This document shows positions 1 to 8,734 of a stretch of DNA of 64,000 bases, in pieces. The stretch is from contig NZ_CP010776.1 in assembly GCF_001577755.1 (NCBI RefSeq), positions 1,488,001-1,552,000 of the forward strand, given 5' to 3'. Below the pieces are notes generated by a model that searched no databases, was not told the DNA's origin, and saw only the letters and a program-made list of their open reading frames with translations. The stretch is from Rufibacter sp. DG15C (GTDB taxonomy: Bacteria; Bacteroidota; Bacteroidia; Cytophagales; Hymenobacteraceae). The translations under genes and the position numbers were made by a program. How positions within the stretch are numbered: the first letter of the stretch is position 1; every line of letters starts with the position of its first letter.

Positions 1-37
1 CGGAAGGGCTTTTTTGCGATGTGAAAATCAAATAAAA

Positions 38-70
38 ACAAAGGCCGCCCTGTAACAAGGCGGCCTTTGT
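38..70 (-). terminator. Intrinsic terminator of the SusCD lipoprotein operon
   Basis: A 12-bp perfect stem (acaaaggccgcc / ggcggcctttgt) with a 9-nt loop lies just past the stop of the minus-strand gene at 96. The minus-strand reading ends in a T-rich stretch. It would end the SusC-SusD-lipoprotein transcript. Confidence 0.8.
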
Positions 71-95
71 GGTTTTAGTGCTTATTGGTTTAGAA

Positions 96-1331
96 CTACA
101 GATACTTGTAATCCATGGTAACGGTGGCACCTGTTTCTGTGCGATTAATAGCCGTCACTTTGAAGATGACATAGTTGTCTGTACCCACCAGTTTGGCAAT
201 GTAGACGTCACCTACCAACAGGTCGGCAATGGAGGTCACCACGGCAGTAGGCACGGCATTGGCACCTGCGTAATACGCCTGACGCACGCTAGAGAAAGTA
301 GCTGACGTATAAGCGGCGGCAGTGGACTTCACAAAGGCTGTGGTATTTTCTGCCTTCACAGCCACCTTGTTTCCGGCCACGCTAGTTACGGTGATGTCCT
401 TGTTAGCGATGACATCAGTCCCTGCGTTGGTTCTGGCCACAAAGTTGAAAGACGCTGCATTGGCATCACCGTTCAAACCAATGGTAGCCGTGCTGGTTCC
501 CGTAAAGGCTGTTGCCGCACTAGGCGTAACTGGCGCAGAGCTCACAGAGGCTGCTAACTTAGGAGACACTGACTTCGCCTCGAAACGGAAAATCACTTCC
601 TGGCCGGCAGAGCTGGCAGGAACCGTCACGTCTACGTTTCTGGTTAAAGCCGCACCAGACTTAGTCAAGGCAATTCGTTGCACGCGGGTTTCAGCGGCTG
701 CGCCTACTTTAGCATACACGTTCAAGCTGTCCAAGTCTTTGTACAGAATGGCGGTGGCAGGCGTAGTTGCGGTCACCGAGGTCACGCCGCCTTCGTTTAA
801 GACCAATTCATACCGGATCACATCATTGGCTGCATTACCATACTGGGCCGTAGCGGTACGGTTGCTCACGCTTTTGATTCTGATAGTTGGCATGGCTTCG
901 GCTACTCTAAAACTCACGCTTCTGGTCTTGGTGCTGTTGTTGAAACCAACACCTTTGGCGTCTAGCCGCACCGTTGCTTTGTTTGCCAAAGCAGGCACCA
1001 CGTACTCTACTACCAGCGTGTCTGCCTTCTTTCTAACAGAGTAAGCCCCCTGTGCCGGAATAGTTTTCACTACAGTAGAGTCCTGGGTATCAATCTTCTG
1101 AAGAAGTACTATCTCCTTGATGTCAGACTTGTTGTACACCAACTCCATTTTCACGGTTTCCCCGGCGGCATATTTTGCAGCCACTGGCAACGTACCCGTA
1201 GCCTGTAATAGCTGGAAGGAGTCTTCGGTGATTTGATATTGGGGCTCATAGTCCTCTTCACAAGAGACAGCGGTCAAGCCCACCAAGGCAAGAACCGGCA
1301 AAGCCAGATATTTATTTAAAATGCGTTTCAT
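96..1331 (-). CDS. Lipoprotein encoded downstream of SusCD, unknown function
   Basis: The 411-residue product begins with a lipoprotein signal peptide ending in the lipobox TAVSC (Cys24), so it should be lipid-anchored, probably in the outer membrane. The rest is rich in Thr, Ala and Val and has alternating patterns expected of several stacked beta domains; I recognise no catalytic motif. It is the last gene of a SusC-SusD-lipoprotein unit, 29 bp after SusD, and is followed by a strong terminator. In known Sus loci this position often holds a surface glycan-binding protein (SusE/SusF-like), but I see no sequence likeness that proves that role. The ATG start places the signal peptide correctly. 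Confidence 0.75.
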   Translation of the reverse strand: MKRILNKYLALPVLALVGLTAVSCEEDYEPQYQITEDSFQLLQATGTLPVAAKYAAGETVKMELVYNKSDIKEIVLLQKIDTQDSTVVKTIPAQGAYSVRKKADTLVVEYVVPALANKATVRLDAKGVGFNNSTKTRSVSFRVAEAMPTIRIKSVSNRTATAQYGNAANDVIRYELVLNEGGVTSVTATTPATAILYKDLDSLNVYAKVGAAAETRVQRIALTKSGAALTRNVDVTVPASSAGQEVIFRFEAKSVSPKLAASVSSAPVTPSAATAFTGTSTATIGLNGDANAASFNFVARTNAGTDVIANKDITVTSVAGNKVAVKAENTTAFVKSTAAAYTSATFSSVRQAYYAGANAVPTAVVTSIADLLVGDVYIAKLVGTDNYVIFKVTAINRTETGATVTMDYKYL

Positions 1332-1360
1332 GTCTTTGAATTAAATGCGTTTGACGTTGC

Positions 1361-2830
1361 TTACTGCTGATCCCACCACACCGGAAGGGTCACATAGTCT
1401 GGAGCGCCCCAGCCCATTCTGGCAACTTCGGCGGGGTTGTACTGGGTTTCTGTCTGCGCTGGAGGCAGTCTGCGCACCATCTTTCCACCTAGGTTAGGGT
1501 TCACACCTGTAGGCACCACAAACTCTGGATAAATGGCTGGATCAAAGTCAAAGCGGCGCATGTCTGACCAAGACTCTGGGTTCAGGAACATGGCAATGTA
1601 CTTCTGCTCCATGATGTTCTTCAGGGTCAAGGTGGCCTCACTCTGCGCCACGGCCGCACTAGCCATATATGCAGTTTGAGCCGCCGCAGCCACTCCCAGC
1701 TTGGTCATGTGCGCGGTAATCCCGGCTTTGTAGGCTGTAAAGGCGCGGCTTTTGTCATTCTTCCGGAAGGCAGCCTCTGCTTCAATAAAGCGCATCTCAG
1801 AGTTAGTCACCAACGGGAACGGGCTGTTGTCTGTAGAATACCAGCCGCCATAGAAATCTGTCACAGCCGGCGCCGCCGTCTGACCGGCTCCTGGTATGGC
1901 ACCGTTGCTCAAGGTAGGGGAGATGATGGCGAAGCGTGGATCATCTGCTGCGGTGGCATCACCTAAAAGAGTGGTCCCGTTCAAGTAGTTCACAAACATT
2001 CTCCCGAAGGTATAAGACCCCATGTTACCTCTGGTTGGACCAAAGATGCTGGTGGTGCTGGACTCTACGCTGGTAGGTTGTCTGTAGCCAATGGTAGCGT
2101 CATCTGCATTGTTCTTAATGCCTTTGTCAATGGCCGCTAACACCGCATCTGCACTGTAATTGGCTTTCTTGGTCAAGTGGTTTAACTGGCGCGCTCTAAT
2201 GGAGTTGATCAGTTTAATCCATTTGGCCACATCTCCCTGGTACAGGATATCGCCGCTTACCGGGGTAGCCGTGTAGAAAGGACGCTTGTTCTCTGTGGCT
2301 GGCTTGGAGAACTCTGCCTCTGCCTCATCCAACAACTTGAAGATGGTGGTGTAGATTTCCTGTTGCGGGTCATACTTAGGGGCAATGTTGGTGTAGCCCT
2401 TCCAAGCCTCTGTGTAGGGCACGTCTCCCAGCATGTCTGTGAGGTGCGCCATGATGATGGCTTGCATGGTTTTACCAGCGCCCACATAATACGGAGAGCC
2501 TTCGGCCTGCGCTGTCTCTATCATCGGCCCAATGTTACTACCCACCAGGTAATAAGTATTGTTGAAGGTAGAGGTAGAGTTGCTTGGCGTAAAGTAATAC
2601 TGGTCTGTGGTAATATTGGCTGTTCTGCCCGCCACGTTCTGGGTAATCTGCCCAACGCGCAACTCTGTCAACAACTGAACCTGCAAACCGTTGCCAATAA
2701 TGCTGGGCAACAGGTAATTGGGGGTAGTGTCAACAGGGTTGTTTGGATCGTCATTTACATTCAAATAACTGTCACAAGAGGTAAGCGACATGCCTACCAC
2801 TGCGCAAAATCCTATTATAAATTTCTTCAT
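1361..2830 (-). CDS. SusD/RagB-family nutrient-binding outer-membrane lipoprotein
   Basis: This 489-residue lipoprotein has a signal peptide and lipobox (LTSC, Cys19) followed by the typical SusD opening CDSYLNVNDDPNNP. The body has the alpha-helical TPR-like character of SusD proteins and resembles the SusD-like_2 group. SusD proteins form a lid over the SusC barrel and bind the ligand before import. The gene lies 19 bp after SusC, so the two are surely co-transcribed. The longest open frame starts at a TTG at 2845, but the ATG at 2830 begins exactly at the signal peptide and is preferred. The substrate cannot be told: no glycoside hydrolase, peptidase or regulator is linked. Confidence 0.93.
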   Translation of the reverse strand: MKKFIIGFCAVVGMSLTSCDSYLNVNDDPNNPVDTTPNYLLPSIIGNGLQVQLLTELRVGQITQNVAGRTANITTDQYYFTPSNSTSTFNNTYYLVGSNIGPMIETAQAEGSPYYVGAGKTMQAIIMAHLTDMLGDVPYTEAWKGYTNIAPKYDPQQEIYTTIFKLLDEAEAEFSKPATENKRPFYTATPVSGDILYQGDVAKWIKLINSIRARQLNHLTKKANYSADAVLAAIDKGIKNNADDATIGYRQPTSVESSTTSIFGPTRGNMGSYTFGRMFVNYLNGTTLLGDATAADDPRFAIISPTLSNGAIPGAGQTAAPAVTDFYGGWYSTDNSPFPLVTNSEMRFIEAEAAFRKNDKSRAFTAYKAGITAHMTKLGVAAAAQTAYMASAAVAQSEATLTLKNIMEQKYIAMFLNPESWSDMRRFDFDPAIYPEFVVPTGVNPNLGGKMVRRLPPAQTETQYNPAEVARMGWGAPDYVTLPVWWDQQ

Positions 2831-2849
2831 GATCTGAGTTCTCAATAAT

Positions 2850-5800
2850 CTAGAATGATAGCTTAATTCCTAAGTCAACACCTTTCGTTCCGGGCACGCT
2901 ACCGTAGTCAAATCCGCCAGAACCACCACCACGCACGCCAGAACCGGCTGCCGCAGTCTCTGGGTCAGAGCCAGAGTATTTGGTCAAAAGAAGGAGGTTG
3001 CGTCCTGTGGCGTTCAGCTCCACGTTTTTGAAAGGAATCTTGCCAAACAACTTGGTAGGCAGGCTATAGGCAAATGTCACGTAGCGCAGTCTCACCCAAG
3101 AGGCGTCTTCAATAAAGTCAGAGCCTACCACAGACATAATGTTGCGGTAGTAGCTTTCTGTCAATTCTACTTCTCTGGTGTTAGGCACATAGGTTACTTT
3201 TCCGTCAGCGCCGGTCACGGCCACTACGCCCGGGAATACCGCTTTCTTGTATCTGTCCAGGGTACGGTTGCTTAAGCCGCTGCTTACCAGCGTAGCCTCG
3301 TTTCCGTTCACTACCACACCACCTTTTCTAATGTCTGCCAAGAAAGACAACGACATGTTTTTGTAATTGAAAGTGTTGGTGATTTGCAACGTAAAGTCTG
3401 GGGCACGGTCACCGGCATAGGTGAACTTCTGGTCTACAAATGTTGGGTAGCCCGTTGAGCTGATGATCATCTGGCCGTCTGGGGCACGCTCATACTGCAT
3501 GGCGCCTAAGGCACTCAAAGAGCTTCCCTGGAAAACAGAACCTCTGGCAAACGGCACAATCCATGAATCTGACTGGTAGATCTCGGTTAATGGGAACGGG
3601 ATAGAAATCACTTCGCTTCTGTTACGGGCAAAGTTGGCTACTACGTCCCAGGCAAAATCACCTTTCTGAATGGCAGTCCCTGACAAGATGGCTTCCACAC
3701 CACGGTTCTCTACCGTACCGCCATTGATGTATTGCAGAATGAAACCAGAAGCCTGGCTCAAACGTGGGGCAATGATCTGATCAATGGTCCTGTCTTGGTA
3801 ATAAGTAACGTTGAAGCGCAGGTTGTTCTTGGAGAAGTTGAAGTCAAGACCCGTCTCAAAAGATGCTTTGGTCTCTGGTTTCAGCTCTGGGTTACCGCCA
3901 AAGAAGTTGTTTCTAAAGCCGCCACCTAAGAAGGTGTTGTTGGTCAACGGCGAAGACACGCGGTACGGTGGCGAATCTTTTCCTACCTGGGCGTAAGAAA
4001 CGTTGAACTTACCAAACTTCAAGAAAGAGCTAGAGCCCAAGGGCAGGTGCTCTGTGAACACGTAGCCCAAGCTGGCAGAACCATACGCAAACGAACGGTT
4101 TTTCACCGGCAGGGTAGAAGACCAGTCGTTACGGCCCTGTAGTTCTAAGAACAGGAAGTTATCATAGTCAAAGCTTACGCGGCCAAACGCCCCAATCAAC
4201 CTGCGCAGGGAGTTTCTCTGAATCACGCTACGGTTAGTGGTGTTGTTCAAGCCCACAAAGTCTGGGTTCTGAAAAATCAATCCCAAATAATCTACGCCTT
4301 TGGTTTCTGTCTGCTCTACGGTGTTACCCAATACAAGACCCACGCCAATTTTCTCGGTGATGTCTTTGTCTGCGGTCACTACAAAGTTAGAGGTGTACTG
4401 CTGGAACTGGTTCACCGTCACGGCCAAACCACCTTGCTGGTTGTTGATAAGCGAGGTACCTGGTGAGCGCACGCTCTCAGTACGCTCTGTGTACACATCA
4501 GAACCTAAGCGGTAGTTGATTTTCAGCCAGTCTGTAGGGTCAATGGTCACGCCTACGTTGCCAATCATGCGCTCTACTCTATCTGTCTGCGGGTTTTTGT
4601 TAACCGTGAAGTAAGGGTTGTCAATGTCACCGGTTACGCTTTCCAGCAATCTACGGCGCGAACCGTCCGGGTTTTGCCAGTCGGCCATGTTATCATTTAA
4701 AGGCCAGTTGAAGATACTCACCAGGAAACCACCGGTACCGCCAAAAAGGCCCGGGCCTTGCAAAGCTCTTTTGCCACTGGTCTGTAAGTAGTTGGCAGAA
4801 CCGTCAAAGGATAAGTAGTCATTGAATTTAGAAGTACCAGCCACGCGTACAGAGTTCTTCTCATATTCTGTCTCAGGCACCACCCCACCTTGGTCTAAGT
4901 GGTTAGCCGAGATATAGAAGTTGGTCTTCTCAGAACCGCCAGACACACTCAGGCTGTGGTTCATCTTGAAACCCGTTTGGAAGAACTCTCCAATGTTGTC
5001 ATACACAGGCTCGCCCTCCAGGAATTTAGGCCCCCATGATCTGCGGGTGGTAGGATCATACACGCCGTTGGTGCCTTGCTTGTACACACTCTGTACCTCT
5101 GGCAATCTGTTTACCTGGTCAAAGGAGAACATGGCATTGTAAGAAACAGAGGTCTGACCCGCCACACCTTTCTTAGTGGTGATAATCACGGCGCCGTTAC
5201 CGGCACGCAGACCGTACAAAGCAGCGGCGGCTGGTCCTTTCAAGACTGTGATAGAGGCAATGTCATCTGGATTCAAGTCACCAGCCCGGTTAGAAGAACC
5301 CACTGAGCGGCCTAATAAACCGTTGAAACCACTACCAGCCCCAGGAGCCGTTGACTCTTGGAAAGAGGAGTTGTCTACCGGAATACCGTCAATCACAAAT
5401 AGCGGCTGGTTATCCCCGTCAATAGAAGAACCCCCTCTAATCACAATGCTGGCACCCTCACCGGCTCCGCCACCAGAACTGATGATGTTCACCCCGGCCA
5501 CTTTGCCTTGTAGGGCATTCACCACATTCTGCTGTCTGGTTTCTTCCAGCGCTTTGCCAGAAACAGACTGCACCGCGTAGTTGATGGATTTCTGCTCCTG
5601 GGCAATGTTAAAACCAGTTACCACTACTTCTTCCAAAGCTTTGGCGTCTGATTTTAGCACCACGTCAATGGTATTGTCCACACCCACGGTACGCTCCTGA
5701 GAGAGCATGCCAATGAACGTATAGACCAGCACGCTGCCCGGGGCAGCCTGGATGGTGTATTTACCATCTCCGTCTGTAGAGGCACCGTTGGCAGTCCCTT

Positions 5801-5942
5801 TGACCACCACACTTACTCCTGGCAGGGCCGTGCCGTCATCTGAGGAGGTAACCCTCCCGGTAATGGTTTTGCTCTGGGCAAAACTTGATTGCACTATGAG
5901 GAAACTCATAGCAAACAACATAAGCCGTAACGCTATCTTCAT
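2850..5942 (-). CDS. SusC/RagA-family TonB-linked outer-membrane transporter
   Basis: This 1030-residue outer-membrane protein has a signal peptide (cleavage after about residue 22, SSFAQ). A carboxypeptidase-regulatory-like domain follows at about residues 26-105 (ITGRVTSSDDGTALPGV), then a plug domain with LQGKVAGVNI and the SusC-type GLRAGNGAVIITTKKG. A long beta barrel ends in a C-terminal Phe. SusC proteins import oligomers with energy from TonB/ExbBD. No STN domain precedes the regulatory domain, so signalling to an anti-sigma factor is not suggested. It is the first gene of the operon and has a candidate TAnnTTTG promoter upstream. The length is normal for the family. Confidence 0.96.
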   Translation of the reverse strand: MKIALRLMLFAMSFLIVQSSFAQSKTITGRVTSSDDGTALPGVSVVVKGTANGASTDGDGKYTIQAAPGSVLVYTFIGMLSQERTVGVDNTIDVVLKSDAKALEEVVVTGFNIAQEQKSINYAVQSVSGKALEETRQQNVVNALQGKVAGVNIISSGGGAGEGASIVIRGGSSIDGDNQPLFVIDGIPVDNSSFQESTAPGAGSGFNGLLGRSVGSSNRAGDLNPDDIASITVLKGPAAAALYGLRAGNGAVIITTKKGVAGQTSVSYNAMFSFDQVNRLPEVQSVYKQGTNGVYDPTTRRSWGPKFLEGEPVYDNIGEFFQTGFKMNHSLSVSGGSEKTNFYISANHLDQGGVVPETEYEKNSVRVAGTSKFNDYLSFDGSANYLQTSGKRALQGPGLFGGTGGFLVSIFNWPLNDNMADWQNPDGSRRRLLESVTGDIDNPYFTVNKNPQTDRVERMIGNVGVTIDPTDWLKINYRLGSDVYTERTESVRSPGTSLINNQQGGLAVTVNQFQQYTSNFVVTADKDITEKIGVGLVLGNTVEQTETKGVDYLGLIFQNPDFVGLNNTTNRSVIQRNSLRRLIGAFGRVSFDYDNFLFLELQGRNDWSSTLPVKNRSFAYGSASLGYVFTEHLPLGSSSFLKFGKFNVSYAQVGKDSPPYRVSSPLTNNTFLGGGFRNNFFGGNPELKPETKASFETGLDFNFSKNNLRFNVTYYQDRTIDQIIAPRLSQASGFILQYINGGTVENRGVEAILSGTAIQKGDFAWDVVANFARNRSEVISIPFPLTEIYQSDSWIVPFARGSVFQGSSLSALGAMQYERAPDGQMIISSTGYPTFVDQKFTYAGDRAPDFTLQITNTFNYKNMSLSFLADIRKGGVVVNGNEATLVSSGLSNRTLDRYKKAVFPGVVAVTGADGKVTYVPNTREVELTESYYRNIMSVVGSDFIEDASWVRLRYVTFAYSLPTKLFGKIPFKNVELNATGRNLLLLTKYSGSDPETAAAGSGVRGGGSGGFDYGSVPGTKGVDLGIKLSF

Positions 5943-6306
5943 AGAAAATAATTGGGGAAAAATTGGTTAAGGGGACTAAGAAAAGATATAAGTGAGAAAA
6001 ACTTAAGGTATGTTTTCAAACAGAGAACTGCTAAAAATTTAGACACACACTCCCAAATTTATGATTTCCTTAAATCATTGTTAAACATTTGACCGACTTT
6101 TAAAATTTTATTAATTACTTACTTGAGCAATTACTCTTTATGAGCACTCTGCACGCATCTCAAAAGACTAATAATTTAGGAAAGAGACATTAGACCGTAT
6201 TTTGTATTCCTAGTGTCACAGCTATTTAATAAGAGCTAAGACATTTCATTTAAATACCTGACCGGCAATAACATACTCATCCATACTCATATTTTTCCCT
6301 CGTCCC
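5943..6306. other. AT-rich divergent promoter gap, SusC / acyltransferase
   Basis: This 364-bp AT-rich gap separates two divergent genes. The side near SusC holds a good Bacteroidetes-type promoter candidate. I see no gene, no long repeat and no copy of the palindrome family found in most other gaps. Confidence 0.6.
6054..6085 (-). promoter_or_regulatory. Candidate promoter of the SusC operon
   Basis: On the minus strand there is a perfect TAnnTTTG -7 box (TAAATTTG, 6054-6061). Exactly 20 bp upstream lies TTTA (6082-6085), one base from the TTTG -33 box. The 20-bp spacing fits the sigma-ABfr-type Bacteroidetes promoter. The six fixed bases of the -7 box occur by chance, so this is a candidate only. 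Confidence 0.45.
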
Positions 6307-7473
6307 GTGCCTGCCTCTACTAGCTCCCTTGAAATCCCACCTATAACATCCTCTAAGCCCACCGGCCCTGTAAGACTAAGATCCTTAGATGTCTTTAGGG
6401 GCCTCACGGTGCTATCTATGATTTTGGTGAACAACCCCGGCAACTGGGGAAAGATATATTCGCCGCTTAAGCATGCCACCTGGCACGGCTGCACCCCCAC
6501 CGATCTGGTGTTTCCGTTCTTTCTGTTCATTGTAGGAGTTTCCATTGCGTATGCCTTGGACCGCAACAAACATTTACCCGAGACGCATAAGGCCACGCTG
6601 CTAAGGATTGTGCAGCGCGGCCTTACCTTGTTTGCTCTGGGAATGTTCCTGGCGCTGTTCCCCAAGTTTGAGGTTGACACCGTGCGCATACCAGGCGTAC
6701 TACAGAGAATAGGAGTAGTGTTCATCATAGCCGCCATTCTTTTCTTGAAAACCAGCAGACGCACGCAAATCTGGACGACTATTGTCCTTCTGGTAGGCTA
6801 TTGGGCCTTAATGATGTTCGCGCCGGTGCCGGGCATAGGCATGGCCAACTTGGAACCTGCTACCAACTTGGCAGCCTGGCTGGACAACACCTTGCTTTCT
6901 GGTCACCTCTGGAAGCAATCCAAAGTCTGGGACCCCGAGGGCATCTTAAGCACCCTGCCCGCAGTGGCAACAGCACTGACTGGGGTATTGGTAGGACAAT
7001 GGCTGAAGAAACCCAGTGTTGAAGCAGGAGAGAAAATTGCTTGGCTTATGGTCTGGGGCGTCATCTGCGTCTGTCTGGGGCTTGTCTGGGATCTGCACTT
7101 CCCTATCAACAAAAGCCTCTGGACCAGTTCGTACGTTTTGTATACCTCGGGCTTGGCCATGCTGGGTTTAGGCCTCTGCTATTGGCTTATTGACGTGAAG
7201 GGCTATCGTAGGTTCACCACGCCGTTCTTAGTCTATGGAGTGAATGCCATCACGGTCTTCTTTTTGTCTGGGTTGATTCCACGCATCATGGGTATGATCA
7301 AAATAGACACCGCTAACGGCGAGGTAGACAGCAAAACGTGGTTGTATGAGTCTTTTTACACCCCGTTCCTGTCACCTATCAACGCCTCTCTGGCCTGGGC
7401 CCTTACTTGGATTGCCTTCTGGATGCTCATCCTGTGGGTCATGTATAAGAAAAACATCATTATTAAGGTCTAA
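6307..7473 (+). CDS. NagX/HGSNAT-like membrane acyltransferase (DUF5009 type)
   Basis: The 388-residue multi-pass membrane protein has about ten hydrophobic segments. It carries the signature opening of the COG4299/HGSNAT-like family: RSLDVFRGLTVLSMILVNNPG, then WHGCTPTDLVFPFFLFIVG. The best-known relative, heparan-alpha-glucosaminide N-acetyltransferase, moves acetyl groups from acetyl-CoA across a membrane to an amino sugar; bacterial NagX proteins are linked to amino-sugar use. The substrate here is unknown. No in-frame ATG lies between the upstream stop (TGA at 6259) and the conserved motif, so the GTG at 6307 is taken as start. It stands alone, divergent from the SusC operon. Confidence 0.85.
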   Translation: MPASTSSLEIPPITSSKPTGPVRLRSLDVFRGLTVLSMILVNNPGNWGKIYSPLKHATWHGCTPTDLVFPFFLFIVGVSIAYALDRNKHLPETHKATLLRIVQRGLTLFALGMFLALFPKFEVDTVRIPGVLQRIGVVFIIAAILFLKTSRRTQIWTTIVLLVGYWALMMFAPVPGIGMANLEPATNLAAWLDNTLLSGHLWKQSKVWDPEGILSTLPAVATALTGVLVGQWLKKPSVEAGEKIAWLMVWGVICVCLGLVWDLHFPINKSLWTSSYVLYTSGLAMLGLGLCYWLIDVKGYRRFTTPFLVYGVNAITVFFLSGLIPRIMGMIKIDTANGEVDSKTWLYESFYTPFLSPINASLAWALTWIAFWMLILWVMYKKNIIIKV

Positions 7474-7502
7474 AAGTGCTTGTCAATGCACAGCCTACAC
7501 AT

Positions 7503-7546
7503 TTCCGTTTTTGGACTGTTTTCTGGGAATTAGCCTAAAAACGGAA
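7503..7546. repeat. Intergenic palindrome, copy 1
   Basis: Core cgtttttggactgttttctg pairs imperfectly with a right arm ending agcctaaaaacgg. The outer ttccg/cggaa also pair. It lies 30 bp after the acyltransferase stop and has no T-tract after it. Confidence 0.9.
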
Positions 7547-7658
7547 GAAGTTTATCCACCTGCCTATACTGGTTGGTCCTTCTTTTGGGGTGGGAGATGA
7601 TAAGGCATTTAATGCAGAACTTTATCCTTAATCAGTCTCTCACGTAGACAAGCACCAT

Positions 7659-8051
7659 ATGGAAAAAACCAGACCGTCCTTCATACGCCAACGGATTAAC
7701 AGCTTCGGGTTTGCTTTAAAAGGAATCTCCTCGGCGTTCCGGTCTGAGGTGAACCTGCGCTGGCACGTGCTGTCGGCGGGATTGGTAGTGGCAGTGGGCT
7801 TTTACTTCGGGCTGACTACGGTAGAGTGGGCGCTGGTGTGCACGGCCATTGGCTTAGTTTGGATGGCCGAGTTGTTCAATACTGCCATTGAGGTGGTGGT
7901 GAACCTGGTGTCGCCGGGGCCGCACCCCATGGCGGGCAAGGCCAAGGACATTGCCGCGGGGGCCGTACTCATCGCTTCACTCACGGCTGCCGTCATTGGC
8001 CTACTAGTATTCTGGCCGTATTTGCGCCAACTCCTGGAATATACCAAGTAA
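7659..8051 (+). CDS. Diacylglycerol kinase / undecaprenol kinase family protein
   Basis: This 130-residue integral membrane protein has the DgkA layout: an amphipathic N-terminus, then three transmembrane helices. The family signature ELFNTAIE lies at residues 71-78, with KDIAAGAVL at about 96-104. These form the ATP/lipid site of the small prokaryotic DgkA family. Members phosphorylate diacylglycerol (Gram-negative DgkA) or undecaprenol; which applies here cannot be decided from sequence. It would act in the inner membrane to recycle lipid intermediates. It stands alone, after a palindrome copy, with an ATG start. Confidence 0.93.
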   Translation: MEKTRPSFIRQRINSFGFALKGISSAFRSEVNLRWHVLSAGLVVAVGFYFGLTTVEWALVCTAIGLVWMAELFNTAIEVVVNLVSPGPHPMAGKAKDIAAGAVLIASLTAAVIGLLVFWPYLRQLLEYTK

Positions 8052-8077
8052 ACATTCTTTCTGAGGCACCCGTTTAG

Positions 8078-8085
8078 TACTTTTG
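8078..8085 (+). promoter_or_regulatory. Candidate -7 box for the DinB-family gene
   Basis: TACTTTTG matches TAnnTTTG and sits 48 bp before the ATG at 8134. No clear TTTG is seen at the -33 distance, so support is weak. Confidence 0.3.
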
Positions 8086-8133
8086 CGCAAATTCTAGGGC
8101 GCGGCTCTGGAATGGTTTACCAAATTTACTTTT

Positions 8134-8619
8134 ATGACTACCAATGACGTCCTCCAGAACTTAACGCAGTACAACGTATGGGCCAACACCCGGGTACTCA
8201 AAAGTTTTGACAGAATAGAAGGCGAACTGCCAGATTACGCCGTTTTGATGTTCAGCCACGTGTTGAACGCCCAAGCCATCTGGATTGCCCGTATTACCGG
8301 CACCAAAAGCCCCGTTACCGTTTTACAAGTTCACTCTTTAGAAGAATTGCATCGTCTGGCCCAAGACACTTCCACTAAACTGGTAGAGATTTATGCCAAT
8401 GCAGATGAAGCCGAGCTGAACCGCCAAATTGAGTACACCAACACCCAAGGCAAAGCGTATTCTACCAAAGTGCATGATATCCTGACCCACGCCATCAACC
8501 ACGCCACCTACCACCGCGGACAGGTGGCCCGTGAGCTAAGATTGGCCGGACATGAGCCCATCAACTCAGACTACGTGACCTACGTGCGCATTCAGTACGG
8601 ACAGGATCTAGAACTGTAA
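8134..8619 (+). CDS. DinB/YfiT-fold metal-binding protein
   Basis: The 161-residue soluble protein matches the DinB four-helix-bundle family. The three metal-ligand histidines appear in the expected places: His42 (FSHVLN) and the pair His123 and His127 (NHATYHRGQ). Family members include bacillithiol- or mycothiol-dependent transferases and DNA-damage-inducible proteins of unknown role; nothing here points to one substrate. The length is standard. It is followed directly by a palindrome copy and then a conventional terminator shared with the convergent gene at 8735. Confidence 0.88.
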   Translation: MTTNDVLQNLTQYNVWANTRVLKSFDRIEGELPDYAVLMFSHVLNAQAIWIARITGTKSPVTVLQVHSLEELHRLAQDTSTKLVEIYANADEAELNRQIEYTNTQGKAYSTKVHDILTHAINHATYHRGQVARELRLAGHEPINSDYVTYVRIQYGQDLEL

Positions 8620-8620
8620 T

Positions 8621-8668
8621 TACATCGTTTTTGGTCTGTTTTCTAGAAAATAGCCTAAAAACGATGTA
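8621..8668. repeat. Intergenic palindrome, copy 2
   Basis: The palindrome starts one base after a stop codon. Outer flanks tacatcg/cgatgta pair perfectly, extending the stem to 7 bp beyond the T/A core. The loop is CTAG. A separate conventional terminator follows 10 bp later. Confidence 0.92.
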
Positions 8669-8678
8669 CCAGATAAAG

Positions 8679-8711
8679 AAAAAGGGAGCCCTGTAGAAAG
8701 GCTCCCTTTTT
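8679..8711. terminator. Bidirectional terminator, DinB gene / DUF4382 lipoprotein
   Basis: A 12-bp perfect stem (aaaaagggagcc / ggctcccttttt) with an A-run before and a T-run after works for both convergent genes. Confidence 0.85.
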
Positions 8712-8734
8712 TATGCGTTAGACGCTGAATTAGG

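Noticed and set aside
1-37. Half of a second terminator (gggctttttt) at the window edge
   Set aside because: The other arm would lie outside the window, so it cannot be supported.
322-1044. 240-codon plus-strand open frame opposite the SusCD lipoprotein
   Set aside because: It is antisense to a well-supported lipoprotein gene and its product looks like low-complexity shadow sequence.
6246-6764. 172-codon minus-strand frame
   Set aside because: It is antisense to the conserved N-terminus of the membrane acyltransferase and lacks any family likeness.
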